This document shows, piece after piece, positions 50,126 to 64,000 of a stretch of DNA of 64,000 bases. The DNA is from Diadema setosum (Eukaryota; Echinodermata; Echinoidea; Diadematoida; Diadematidae): contig NC_092693.1 in the NCBI RefSeq assembly GCF_964275005.1, forward strand, positions 24,207,122-24,271,121. The letters are read 5' to 3'. Made by a program: the position numbers and the translations under genes. The notes under the pieces were generated by a model. That model was not told the DNA's origin. It did no database searches and saw only the letters and a list, made by a program, of their open reading frames with translations. Numbering within the stretch: the stretch's first letter is position 1; each line of letters begins with the position of its first letter.

Positions 50126-52454
50126 CCCACGTTACACGTTCGTGATTACATTTAAACGCTGATATTCCCCTCTGTGTTTTGCATGATTTTTTTTTTTTTT
50201 TTTTTTTGGGGGGGGGGGGGGAGTGAATGGGAGGCGATGATAACTTTCTTGTTTAATCTGTTTTTCGACGTTTGCCCCCTAATTTTTATGTAATTTTGAA
50301 GTACACATACGACGCCTGCAAGCTACACTATTTTTCTGTCATTTTGCATCTGACGACGATTCTGCTAGGATCGAAAGCTCACGCTCCTTTTGACTCCATT
50401 TTTTTTCTTTTTGCTATACTATTATCTTTTTTTTTTTTTTTTTAAATCTGAAGTTTGGGTCAGTTCCGATCAGAATCATTGAAAGCATGCACTACTGTAA
50501 CTAATGACTGATCAAAACACATTTTTCTGATACAATGTAAATGCCACATTGATCACAAATGTATATTGTCGTTTCGACATTATCTTCAGTTTGAACTAGT
50601 AAATAATGTCCAGTGGTATCTGCACGATCACAATACTCAACGAGGCTCGAAATACATAATTATGAACGTGGACACGAACAAACAACATTTATTTCTTTTT
50701 TATTTTGTGGGGTTGGGTTGAGTGGGGTTTTTTCGACGCAACCTATTGTCTTCGCCAATGATAATGTCCTTGGAAGACCTTGGATATATTCATAGTACAT
50801 AGGTTAAGTACGGGTCAACGTCGATGCAACAGCCTGTTATGAATAGGAACACCATTGCTATGTGGCCCGGGATTTAGCAGGCAGTACATACTAACCAAAT
50901 GGTAAAACCAGGGAGGTGGAATCTTTCTTCCACCTCCCTGGTAAAACGATGTAAGAACTTGGATTGTGCAGTTATTATTCAATTTGATGAAAGCCGTGAA
51001 AACCTAAGCATTCGGAAGTAAGATTAGTTGTTTGTCTGTCTGTTTGTTTGTTTGTTTGTTTGTTTGTGGGGGGGGGGGCGCAGGAGCACATTTACAAATG
51101 GGAGCAGGTTGTGACGGATTAGTAAACGAGATATTTTTCTAATAGGTCAGTAGAATACATTATACACTTTCTAATACAAACGATGCCAGAACTCAGCAAG
51201 GAATAACACGTCTTTTACTCTAAATGTATAATGACACTTAAACACAAGTCAATTACAGAATCAGAGAAAATATCAATCGTAATCACTTTATATTCCATTC
51301 CACATATTACAGTGGCTCTATTGCAATTTCGTGGATACCGTTAAAAAAAAAAGAAAAAAAAAGTGGAAGACAGTTGCCTGAAATACTAGAAGCAGTGCCG
51401 TACTGTATACGTGTAGTACTGTCTTGTAAAACACAGTCTGGCCAACTCGGTTAGTTTTGATGACATGCGCCATCTACTGTTTGAAACAAGTGAGGCGTTG
51501 CCATGGTGCGAGTAGCGAGTTCGTTGGTACAACTTTATCCCCTCGGTACGTGCCGAGGCCAGAATGTCGAAATGGCTGAATGTAATTTACACGTAGACCT
51601 TTATTCCTCGTTTATTTGTCTTCCCATATCAAATGCTCATAATCATAACATTATACTAGTACGCCTCAATCTTTAATTTTGCATTTTGCCTGCAGCGACG
51701 GATCTGGTACTGTCCCTTTGCTTTTTTGTTTCCTAACTTCGTCGTAAGAAATTCACCGCTGTTATTATTCAAAGGTCGCTCAAAAATGGACATACAGCGT
51801 ACTGTAACTTGTACTGATCTATAGAATGATCATTCTATTTCTCATAAACACATTCAAACCTTTTCTTTTCTTTTAATAGACGAGTTTGGTCAAGTTGCAT
51901 TTGTGATTTAGCACGACATAAAATCCTTGTAGTTATACCAAAGAGGTATTACAAGGCGAGCTTGCAGGTACAGGTGCCACCTCCTTGGTAAAAGTGTCTG
52001 AAAGTTTTATGCTCTTGTTTTGTTTGTTTGTTGCGAAGCGCTCGTGGAGGGGAGGGGGATTATCGAGGCAAGGGGATTAGTGAATACAACTACACGTGTA
52101 TAATTATCATGTCTCACATGAAGATATAGTGCACTTTATATGCACACAGCGTTAGCAAGCGCATGCATCCTTCCTAATTTGATATCATAGATCATAACAC
52201 AGGCATGAGTTGAATAATTATGAACGAGGACAAATAACGATACACGCTTGTATTATAGACCCTGATCTCATATGCTATCAATCATGACCTTCTCAGTTTT
52301 TATACATATGCATGATAGACAGACCATTTCCATAATTATCTGGCCAAGGAGCTATCGCAGAACTTCTTGATGTTACAGACATGTTGCAAGAGCAGTCAGT
52401 GTGTATGTTTGTAACATTTTGTGTTTATTGTGTGTAGTTGTTGTTTTTAAATCC
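50126..52454. other. intergenic stretch between the tubulin genes
   Basis: Contains poly-T/poly-G at 50189-50221, a T run near 50427, a (TGTT)n run at 51032-51064, a poly-G run near 51067 and the small foldback at 50907-50942. No exon recognised. Confidence 0.45.
50907..50942. repeat. minimal foldback of ACCAGGGAGGTGGAA
   Basis: ACCAGGGAGGTGGAA (50907-50921), TCTTTC, TTCCACCTCCCTGGT (50928-50942): perfect 15-base arms. Single copies or variants of the CCACCTCC(C/T)TGGTA word recur near 28631, 51978, 59548, 61063 and 61126. Confidence 0.85.
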
Positions 52455-52740
52455 ACTGTTTACCATTTTGAGCAGGGATAAGTTTTAAAAATGTTCGATT
52501 TATCGCATATTTTGATGCATATGTATACACCCTGTAGTTCATTTATGTATCACAAAACATCCTACCAGATATTAATTTGGCAATACAATGTATAGTCGCT
52601 AATATAACAAAATATATAACAAATTTCTCAATATACCGTAACTGTAGACGGTAATAATAGAAACGATTTAGATAAAAGTAACGTTCACATTTGATATTCA
52701 ACAATATTCAGAGAAGAAATCTACTCCAAAATGTTGTTAA
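52455..52740 (-). mobile_element. partial inverted copy of the 53477-53833 MITE
   Basis: On the minus strand it matches 53560-53833 of the plus-strand copy: shared TGCATATGTGTA-like, CACAAAACATCCTA, CCGTAACTGTAGACGG and GTTCACATTT segments in inverse order. Confidence 0.7.
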
Positions 52741-52744
52741 TTTC

Positions 52745-53300
52745 AGAAGAAAGGAACAAAAAGTCCCTGCAGAACAATGCAAAAATTATCCAAATCGAGT
52801 AAGAAATAAGCAAGTTATGACATTCTGAATTTCAAAAATTTTCGGAAAACATTACCAGTCGTCATGAAAATAGCAAGTTTGATGTCATGCTCTCACAATT
52901 TCTTTATTCATTTCAAATACAAAAAAATGACAAAAATCTCATAGTTCAGCTGAATAAATCTAAAACTTGTTCCAACCCCCCCCCCCCAAAAAAAACCAAC
53001 AAAACAACTACAAACAAATGTTTCTTTTGATATACATGTATTTTGGTATTTGAATATGCTTTTATCTGTGCTGGTTAGCTGAAAATAACAATTTTCCGTA
53101 TTTCATAATACACTGTACATGTATTATATAGCAATACATTCATGAAAAATGTGAGGGCATGACATCATGAACTCTCATTTGAAGGACTATTCATAAGGAC
53201 TGGTCAAGAAATGTCCGAAAAATGTGAAATTTCAAAATGTCATACCTTCCTTTTTTTTTTTTTGGATCATTTTTGGAACGTTCTGTAGGGATTTTTTCCT
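52745..53300. mobile_element. palindromic MITE between two inverted MITE copies
   Basis: Left AAAAGTCCCTGCAGAACAAT through TTATGACATTCTGAATTTC is inverted at the right as GAAATTTCAAAATGTCATAC through GAACGTTCTGTAGGGATTTTT. Arms are about 150 bases or more, AT-rich, with no coding sequence. Confidence 0.75.
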
Positions 53301-53476
53301 CTTCCTTTTTGGAGTTTATTTATTTTAGGGTGATTTCCTCGTTAACTTCGTGTTCGAGATTATGACCTCATGTAGATCAAAGTCGGGACAACCGGTGTGT
53401 CATGTTCCCGGTAATCAACATACATTTTAAATAGAAACCCAAAGGCCATTTGGTGAGCCCTCAAATCCACCCGACC

Positions 53477-53833
53477 TTAAAGGCATAATTTACCATTTGC
53501 AGATGAAACAAAAGCCCAGCATTAGTGCTTTAAAAAATGTGAGTTAGGGATAGAAACAACCACTGTAAAAATTTGAATCAGTAAAAACGATGTTAAGTAT
53601 TGTTAAATACACAAAATGTGAACAATGGGTATAATAAAATTCTTCCAGACTAAACCGTCTACAGTTACGGTTTATTGAGAAAAATACAGATATTTCCTTA
53701 TATCTTAGGCTTTATCGCAAAAATTGTATATGATAGGATGTTTTGTGGTACAACAGACCTACACATATGCATTAAATGTCATATCTTGAAAATTTTTGAA
53801 ATCACTGTTCCCAAAGGTAAATACGAACTTTAA
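53477..53833 (+). mobile_element. TTAA-flanked MITE with imperfect TIRs
   Basis: TTAAAGGCATAATTTACCAT at the left; inverted right end TTAAAGTTCGTATTTACCTT; TTAA at 53477-53480 and 53830-53833. An internal near-palindrome AAACCGTCTACAGTTACGG is present. A partial inverted copy lies at 52455-52740. Confidence 0.75.
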
Positions 53834-54086
53834 CGTTGTTGTTATTCTTTGATTTGAATAAATTGTGCCAGTTTATTCTCATATGGAATAACCATGTATG
53901 TAATTTTCTACAGACAAAATCTTTTTGAGGAACTTCAATAACATAAAACCGAAATGTGACACAACTCTCATAAAATTGCTATCCTCTGTAGTTTAGTACA
54001 TTGTACTGTACTTGTACTACATCATAAGGGCTACACTAATTTGTGCTCGCTCACACAGAAAAACTACAATGTACTCATGTACTATA

Positions 54087-54487
54087 TTAAAGGGATTGTA
54101 TACTTTTGGTTGAGACCTAATTTAAGGTTTCGAACATTTTTTTTTTTTTTTTTTGTGAGATAATGAGAAACCTCTTATGAAATATGAAAGAGCATGTAAT
54201 TCCATGAGAAATTCAACGTTTATTTGATGAAAATTGTTTTTGAAATGGCTGAGATATCCAAAACAGAGCGATTCTAGAAAGTGTGGGACCCACACTTTTT
54301 TTACGATCGCTTTGTTTTACTTTGTTTTTGGATGTTTCAGTCATTCCAAACCCGATTTTCATCAAATAAACTTTGAATTCCTCTTCAAATGGTATGCTCT
54401 GTACTATTTCATGAGTGTTTTCTTGGTATCTTGCAAAAAGTTAAAAGCCCAATTCTCATCTCCACCAATACTGTACCATCCCTTTAA
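54087..54487. mobile_element. palindromic MITE flanked by TTAA
   Basis: TTAAAGGGATTGTATACTTT at the left, TACCATCCCTTTAA at the right, TTAA at 54087-54090 and 54484-54487. Long arms with GATGAAAATTGTTTTTGAAA inverted as CCAAACCCGATTTTCATC. Related to 45181-45585. Confidence 0.87.
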
Positions 54488-55853
54488 CCCAAAGTTCAAG
54501 GTGGTGAGGAAGATACATGTTGTACTTTTTATTCAGTTGTATATCGAGTTCTAGTAGATCCGATTAAAAAAAAAAAACTGTGTACATGTACAGTTGTACA
54601 TAGCTGTGATGAGAAACTACCTGTGCATATTGTACAAGTATCCACTGCATGTAAAATTTGTTGGTTCAGGGAGAAATACAATGTAGGAAAGTTTACACAA
54701 TTATTGTATGTGCAGGATCTGTTCAAGTTTGGTGTAAATACATTTCCACACACACACACACACACAAACGAACAAAACCAAAAAACAAAAACATGCACAT
54801 AATCAAGTCAAAATAGAACACCGAGCACACCTTTCTGGACAGGTCTTGGTACATGTAAATGTACTAGTATTAGGCTAATAAGCTATGTCAGTGTACAAAA
54901 TGTTGATCAATCTTTGTGGATGGATGTGCATGTGTATTTTGCCAAGAGTGCCTCCTAACACGTGACATTTGTAATAAAGGGAGAGATTTTATCACTTTAA
55001 AATTGTCACACTACCCCCAAAACCAAATTTACTACATGTACATAGTTTCAACATCTAAACTCTTGTCATGATGACAACTGGCAACTCAACAAAATACTGA
55101 AACCGTCTTGGAAAAATTTAGTTTCTGGACGAGACAAAACCATTACACATCCCATTCACTTGCCATCTCTACAAACTCGATTCAGTTATTCACAGCACAT
55201 CAGAAATGGGTAATGCACAACATGGATACAACATCACTCATTTTTTTCTTCTTCTCACAAACTATACATTACAACACTTCACTCAACTATCACTCTCAAA
55301 ATAGACACACATAGAACTGAAAAGTGGACACTTAGAAGTCTTAAGATTGCTGTAAAATATATTCTATTTCACTGTAATTTTATGTAATTTTGAACCAAAT
55401 TCCAGCTGAAATCTGAACAAGTTAAGCACTTGCCAAACATTTGTTTTGAACCAAAAATTTAATAAATCACATTATTCAATTATGTAGCATAATAGTTTCC
55501 AAATAAAAACTCTTTGGCTGACCTGTTTGAAAGGTATTGTTGAAAGTGGAAGGGGTGGAGCTATCCTTCAATGGAAGGCCAACTTAAAATCTCATGATTT
55601 TTTGGTTGAAAGTTCAATACCTGAACAGATTGGGTCGCCAGATGTGGCATATGTTATGAATTACTGCTTATCCAGTGGAATGAGATATTTTCAAGTTTGT
55701 CAAATAAACAGAATTTGGATTAGGAGATTTCAATAAGGCATTCCAGTTGTCTGATAAATAAAGGTGAGCGTGTAGCAGCAGTTTGCTGTCCAGAAATGGG
55801 GCTTCGTTACTGTCCAATGACATAGAAGGCATCCAGAGTTCGTGTCTCATAAA
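54488..55853. other. 3' flank of tubulin copy 2
   Basis: Presumed 3' UTR and intergenic DNA. No canonical AATAAA was found close to the stop codon on the minus strand; an ATTAAA at about 55458-55463 is one candidate. The sequence shows no similarity to the 3' flank of copy 1. A (CA)n run lies at 54750-54767. Confidence 0.4.
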
Positions 55854-58356
<2,503 letters not shown>

Positions 58357-58870
58357 ATTGATTTGTTACTGTATGACAAATTATTGGAATTACAGAGAAG
58401 TCTTCTTCACAGCGTCTTGCTTTGAAGCGATGAAATTCGGTAGTGCGGTACTTTCGTTTCGAATTAAAGCACTTCACGTATCGTGGGCATGCCCTCGCGC
58501 TCGCTCAGCTCGCACACAATCGATATTCATCCGCATGGCAACGGTTCTGCATAATAACCCAGGGATATCTCAACAACGAAGGAAAATGTATGCAAAATAT
58601 TCAATGAAACAAGTATAATTTGACGTTGAACTTCGTAAAAAAAGTAATAAGAATAAATGAAGATACTAATGATGGAATAATGGGTTTTTATATTTGAGAG
58701 AGTAGTCATAATGAAGAAAAAATACATAATTCCATCATAAAATAATTTGAACTTTTAGGCCTGTCCCTGATACGCAGGTAGAGTATGAACCAATCAGATA
58801 CGCTGGCGCTACTACGGCATCTCCTGAAAACCTATGTACACTCTGATTGGTCAATATTTGCCGCCCCTAT
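58357..58870 (-). promoter_or_regulatory. candidate promoter region of tubulin copy 2, with paired CCAAT boxes
   Basis: Two CCAAT motifs face each other: ACCAATCAGA at 58788-58797 on plus, and TCTGATTGGTCA at 58844-58855, which is CCAAT on minus. They are 440-500 bases upstream of the start codon. A CpG-rich stretch at 58410-58520 lies between. The opposed CCAAT boxes would also suit a divergent promoter firing rightward, though I cannot name a gene there. Confidence 0.4.
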
Positions 58871-60700
58871 GGCAACTCGCACCTAAACATCTCCGCTGAG
58901 TAAATTTGTAACGGACAGAAAATGATTGCATACCACAGCACAAGGCACCATGGCTACGAGCATGTGGCTAATATAATTGTATCAGCAACGCGTCAGTGAG
59001 CAGGGAGTTTGGTGAGAGATACAGTATTTAACAAAACAATCGCACAAAGAAGACAATTATATGGTACATAACAGATACTTGCAACAGATCTTTACTGTAG
59101 TCCTACATAGGTCCTATATTTCATGTCGAAATGTTGACCACATTAATAATTTTTGTATATGAACTCTAATACTACAGTGTAACTTTGGGGGAGGGGGTTG
59201 GGGAGATATACAATGTACGTAATATAACTATTATCACAATATGATATTCTCCGCCATTCATAATTATGTCGCCATACGCCACGGAGGAAGAAATTGACCA
59301 CTGGAGTAAAATCCTACATAAGCCTATCATTACCAACAGTGGACATGCTCATACAACAACTATGGAGCTCGTGAAGCTTCTTGCTATTATACCGTCTGTT
59401 ACTAATAGAATTACCACATATTTTGTTTTTGCTGATATAGAATGATAATCCATAGCTCTATTTTTTGAAGATCTCTCTCTTTCTCTCTTTCTCTCCCCCT
59501 TTCTTCCCCCCCCCCCCCCTCCGTTACACTGGCCTCCCGAGCTTCCACCTCCCTGCTCTAATCATACCCCGAATACCTCTCAGATATATTTGTTGCAACT
59601 GATGGTAACAGGTTTACTACTACAGGTGTACTGTACAGTTGTCCTATGCAAATTACATACTGTACTACACTACAAGTTGACAACCACTGTATACAATATA
59701 CAATGATGTACTTTACATAACGTACTGCAGCTGTTGAATGCTTATAGGCCTACAACTGCCTTAATTACTTCAATAGGCCTATACAAATTTTGGTGACTCA
59801 TGGTTGATTGTATTATAACACAAGATAATCACAAACCTTTGATTATACCGCCATTTATATAGTCATTGCGATTATGATTATCATATTCTATACTATCAAC
59901 ATTGTTCTGTTATATACACCAACAGGTTATACACAAACTATACTGTATAATTTGACTGCTGCTTCAGTGCACTGGTACCTCATCGGTACTACTGTAACTA
60001 AGTGGGTTGTCTATATGCAGAGTATTAACAGGTATATAAGAATCATATAGGGCCTATGGCAAAAGTGATGGAACGTGCATATAGGCATGTATCTTCAGTG
60101 GACGGTTAGTACCAATAAAGATTGAAATTCATGCCAACCTATATACATGTTTACATCTGACTTGAAAAATAGAAACGTGATAGAAAGTAATTGATTTTTA
60201 AAATCCAATATATTATAATAATAAGGGAGACTGTAAAGCTCCATGTTCAGAAAGAAGGCCATATAGCTGCTGAATTATTGACCGAAGACACCAAATCGTA
60301 CCCAACTCTCCAAACATAATTATGTTGGTGTTGTCGATCAAGAGAGGACATTGTATAATCTCATTCATTAATGTGATAGCATCTAGTTAGACAGCCGCTG
60401 CCCAGTAATAATGATAATGATAAAATAAGAATGATAAAAAAAAATCATATCAAACTTCCGTGTTCATTCCATCACGTTTCGTATTTATGCTCAATGTCAA
60501 TAATTTCAACCGTTTTCTTTTGTTGGGACGTTGATTTGCTCCGATAAATAAAAATCGGTCTAAACATGAAATAGATCATGAGATATTTCACGACGGAAAG
60601 CGTGGACCATGAATATGGAGAAGAATTACCAGCAGGCCCCGCTGGTGGACGGCACTCTATACAGAGGAATATCATTTAGGAGGTAGCTCAGGTAGGCCTA
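58871..60700. other. intergenic stretch upstream of tubulin copy 2
   Basis: AT-rich with a CT-rich/poly-C tract at 59465-59521. Apart from the small frame at 59266 no exon was recognised. Confidence 0.4.
59266..59445 (+). pseudogene. 59-codon frame with weak ALG14-like pattern
   Basis: ATG-to-TGA frame of 59 residues beginning MSPYATEEEIDHWSKILHK. The segment NSGHAHTTTMELVKLL followed by TTYFVFADIE resembles the N-terminal nucleotide-fold pattern of ALG14 (GSGGHT.E...LL ... R.YV.ADTD), a subunit of the UDP-GlcNAc transferase making dolichol-linked chitobiose at the ER. The frame stops where the family continues, the second glycine of the GSGG motif is replaced, and no following exon was found. 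If real it is a relic or a first exon. The match is by memory and weak. Confidence 0.2.
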
Positions 60701-60782
60701 ATTATCACACAATATCTCCTTGGGGATACTTCCATCATCCTAGCTGCTTCCATGCATGGGAATATACGCAGCTGTTGTGGCT

Positions 60783-60906
60783 CACTGAACCTATACTCTA
60801 TACAAGCAGGACCTCTGCCTGATGTCAATCACGAGGTCCCTTTGCTCTTCGGGTGGCATTTTACGTCGTCGGTCCCGTGGTTTCATGCTTACAAGTATAT
60901 TCACAT
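60783..60906 (-). pseudogene. possible MADF-like fragment with in-frame stop
   Basis: Minus-strand frame starting MKPRDRRRKMPPEEQRDLVI and then DIRQRSCLYRV-stop. Charged N-terminus followed by LV.DIRQR.CLY resembles the opening of a MADF domain (L...VR..PCLY), found in DNA-binding regulators and Harbinger-type transposon partners. Too short for certainty. Confidence 0.2.
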
Positions 60907-61222
60907 GGTCGCCACATGAAACATACATAAATTAATTTGTATATAGCAACTCGGGAGTGCCAGAACATCATTTACATCAGTCAGGAAACAGGTGGGTGAG
61001 CAAAAAGCAGAGAAACTATGTATGCAATAAGGGGGTATACCTCCTTGCTTTTCCAGATCTGTATCTCCATCTCCCTGCTTTTACCATGGACCTAAGGTCT
61101 ATATACATTTTGTACTTTGCTTTTTTACCAAGGAGGTACATAGCTCCATTCTTACCACAAGGAAGTATAAAGTGCATGCCATGCATCCCTCCTATTATAG
61201 CCATAGCCATGGTAGGTCCATG

Positions 61223-61385
61223 CCATAACGAAGTCCTCGGGACTGGTGGTTTTCTTTTATTATCGAAATTCCGTTATAACCGAACAGTAAATTATGTAAA
61301 GATACAATTTAATTCTAGGACCTCAATGTTTTCGATCTTTGTAACGAGAATTTCCTTGCAACCGTGTTCGTTATAACGGGAGCAT
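61223..61385. mobile_element. worn pogo-like MITE
   Basis: CATAACGAAGTCCTCGGGAC at the left and GTGTTCGTTATAACGGGAGC at the right match, in reverse, the end words of the element at 46929-47096. Interior diverged. Confidence 0.55.
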
Positions 61386-62499
61386 TATTGTCGTTTACCG
61401 ATCTTCGCATGCTAATATCACCCGTCTCTCCCATACAGAATGGTTTGTCGTGGAGAATTCTTTGCTGGTCATTGTTTTCATGCAAAGAGTGTTGCATGAA
61501 AGTTGACCGATGCGATTTCGTTGAGACTATACAATACCCAACCAAAAGAAGAAAATCACCGAACTTTCCTATGACTGCTTGTACTTTAGATCAACATGCG
61601 GGCATGTATTATGCTAATGATCAACCAGAGAATTCGGAGTTGAACTTTTAAAAGTTTTGATATTGCACTCAGACTTGCATTTTTGACAGTATGTTCTCTA
61701 TATGGGATATCATACACATTAATCTCCATGTGTTAATCTTTACACAAAAGTGTTAAAAAATACAGTTCAGAAAGCACATCCTGCGATGATAGGCCTATTA
61801 TTTTACCTCATGTCAAAAATTTGCACACACAATATGCATGGATGATTCCGTCAAGAGATTCAGTGATATCTATTTTGGTGCAATATACATTTCATAAATC
61901 AACCATTCCTTATTTCGTTTGCGCATATCCCAAAGACTGTGAGTAATGGTTTATTGCTTCGATGAATATTTATGTGTTGTGGAGAGACAGACGGAACTTT
62001 GAATCACTGTCAACTTTCTCTGAGAAAGGCCTTAAATATGTATACATTCAAATTATGAGGAAATTAAACACTTCGTGACTGAAAATGAAATACGTGTTCA
62101 TATTTTGTTTTGGGTTTTTTTTTTCTGAATGAGCTATAGGCTGAATATTGCTCTATTTCACAAAATTAATGTTGCTCCCCACTGCAGGCATTACTTTTTA
62201 TTTCGAAGAGGGTTTTAGAGATAAAAATGGCGGTGTGTTAATATCGGTATTTATTATATCCATTCAGCTCCATTCCTCATTATCACTAACTTGTCCTACC
62301 CATAATGCTCCCCCCCAAAAAACCCCACCACAAAACAAAACAAAACAAAACAAAGCACACGCACACACACACAGACAGACACACAAACACCAAAAAAAAA
62401 AAAATAACACCAAATGAGATATTTCTTGAACTGGTAATACACCACTAAACCCCTAAAATTAAACCATTCATCGAAGAGATCGTTAATCCAAACAAGTTT
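61386..62499. other. intergenic stretch
   Basis: AT-rich, poly-C/poly-A and (CAAAA)n at 62308-62355, (CA)n at 62356-62390. No exon recognised. Confidence 0.4.
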
Positions 62500-62776
62500 A
62501 GGGCGTTGTTCCGAAGTTTCGTAATTCCGAAAAAAAGCTTAATAATCAATGAAATACAGATATCGTCATCCGGAAGGTTCGTTATTCCAAAAATGAAAAA
62601 AAAAAAAAGCAGCTTCGTCATACCGAAGGTTCGTTCATCCGAAAATAAAATGAGGTTCAATAATTCGAAAATACAAATTGAAAGGATGGTGCTAATATTA
62701 ACGAACCTTCGGATTTCGAATCTTTTTTTTTTTTCTTTTTTTTTTCATTTTCGGGTTAACGAGCCTTCGGAATAAT
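62500..62776. mobile_element. second element of TTCGTTATTCCGAA words
   Basis: Built of GTTCCGAAGTTTCGTAATTC, GGAAGGTTCGTTATTCC and, inverted, AACGAACCTTCGGAT and GAGCCTTCGGAATAA: the same word family and arrangement as 26251-26534. More diverged, with poly-A and poly-T inserts; no clear target duplication. Confidence 0.7.
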
Positions 62777-63457
62777 AGTAACTGCATGTAATCGGTTTCG
62801 CGGCACTTGCATTATAACATGCACTGATAAAGATTGAACTATGCCGTGGACGTTAAATTTTAAATTCAGGAATTTGTTTTCTAGAGACATCATTACATTC
62901 GAAATTTATCTGGTGTGCTTGGTCTTCTGGATTCAATACCATATAACTACATGCAGTTCATAAATCATTTACATTCGAACCTTCGAAAAGTTTCGTATTT
63001 GACACAACTGTGCAAGGAGGTATATGTTGAGTGACAACAAACTTGAACACGTACATAGCACGCTCACAAACGAACTGGGTTAATTCCAAGCACAATTAAC
63101 TTATTGGGGAAAACGGATACTTCAAATGAGCGGCACTCAACCAGCCTTTGTGTGAAAAATAAACAACAACAACAACAACAACAACAAAAATGCCTTCAAA
63201 TTAATATCCGACACAAACCCTCCTCTCACACCTTACAATGTTCTAATAAGTCCTCATTTGCGGAGATCTTTTTTTTTTTTTAAATGTTGAAACATGAAAC
63301 CCAATATAAGAATGTTTCTTGATCACTGTCTTGTGAACAAAGTGAGAGAAATCAGCTGAATGAGTAAGAATGTTTTATATTCCTTGCAAAACATTAATGA
63401 CTTATTATTGTAATAACATATTGTTGAAGGACAATGAATAAAGTGGATAAGGAAAGA

Positions 63458-63492
<35 letters not shown>

Positions 63493-64000
63493 ACGAATGG
63501 ATCTGAGACATCTGACGCAAAAAGTAAAAGATTACTCGTAGTCATTTCATGTTCGTCACATGCATCTTTAATAATGATCTTGAATGTGTAGAACGAAATG
63601 TCATCTTTACAATCATTTATAGGTCTATTACTGTGTATAGAGGTTTGCTTAATCATTCAAGCGCATTGATTTGATCTATAAGGCCGTCTTGAAGTGGGGA
63701 CAACCACTCATCAGCTACGTTCAGAGTATTCTTATTTGACGATATAATAACTATGACCATGTAATTATGATGACGAATATATTTTTGGGATTTCATTGAC
63801 ATGACTATCATATAAACCATACCACAGGTTGATGATTCATCAAGCAATAATTACCATGCTTTGAAAAATAAAGACATCTCGATGCTAATATGACATGACC
63901 AAGCTATCACAAAAAGTATAAAAAAATCCCATTTCTGTACTAAAACTGACGGAGCTATTTCTATGTATAGATTTTCGTTCATCCAGTGTTTCTATTCACA
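62777..64000. other. intergenic stretch to window end
   Basis: Contains (AAC)n at 63163-63186 and (GA)n at 63461-63490. No gene or bounded element recognised. Confidence 0.45.

Overview
The window is nuclear DNA from an animal. It has GT-AG introns, short dispersed exons, tRNA-derived SINEs, many small inverted-repeat DNA transposons and abundant microsatellites. The protein matches are metazoan. The repeat families (TTAA-flanked palindromic MITEs, elements built from TTCGTTATTCCGAA-type words, SINEs with a GTATAAATGGGTACC core, frequent TAACGTTA and TAGGCCTA words) are ones I associate with marine deuterostomes, above all echinoderms. A sea urchin is my best guess; this is inference from memory, not a database result.

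Four genes or gene parts can be supported. (1) 2884-3053, minus: one 170-base internal exon of purine nucleoside phosphorylase; its other exons were not found and probably lie outside the window or in unrecognised short pieces. (2) 31447-39163, plus: a complete three-exon gene for the epsilon subunit of mitochondrial ATP synthase (61 residues), with intron 1 of 5.9 kb crowded with repeats. (3) 47179-49745 and (4) 55854-58356, both minus: two complete head-to-tail beta-tubulin genes with the same three-exon structure, each encoding 447 residues with no amino-acid difference that I can see.

Layout. 1-741: 158-base satellite array belonging to a TIR element. 742-9740: PNP exon, SINEs and a minisatellite. 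11500-18000: a cluster of TIR elements, including two near-identical ~880-base TTAA elements and a decayed third relative. 18-24 kb: MITEs and intergenic DNA. 24.7-24.8 kb: a TATA-containing promoter-like stretch. 26-30 kb: foldback elements and a triplicated ~520-base unit. 31.1-39.8 kb: ATP5F1E with a large tandem duplication inside intron 1. 39.9-47.1 kb: further MITEs and a full-length copy of the satellite-bearing element. 47.1-58.9 kb: the tubulin pair, separated by 6.1 kb holding nested MITEs. 59-64 kb: intergenic DNA with two weak gene-like fragments.

The most informative observations are: the beta-tubulin pair shows a sharply bounded block of near-identity (exon 2, intron 2, exon 3 up to the stop codon) flanked by diverged exon 1, intron 1 and 3' UTR, the pattern expected of gene conversion; the 158-base satellite carries a nuclear-receptor-type DR1 site in most units; and many different small transposons here are flanked by TTAA. 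There are no bacterial features (operons, Shine-Dalgarno sites, CRISPR) and no rRNA or intact tRNA gene that I can identify.
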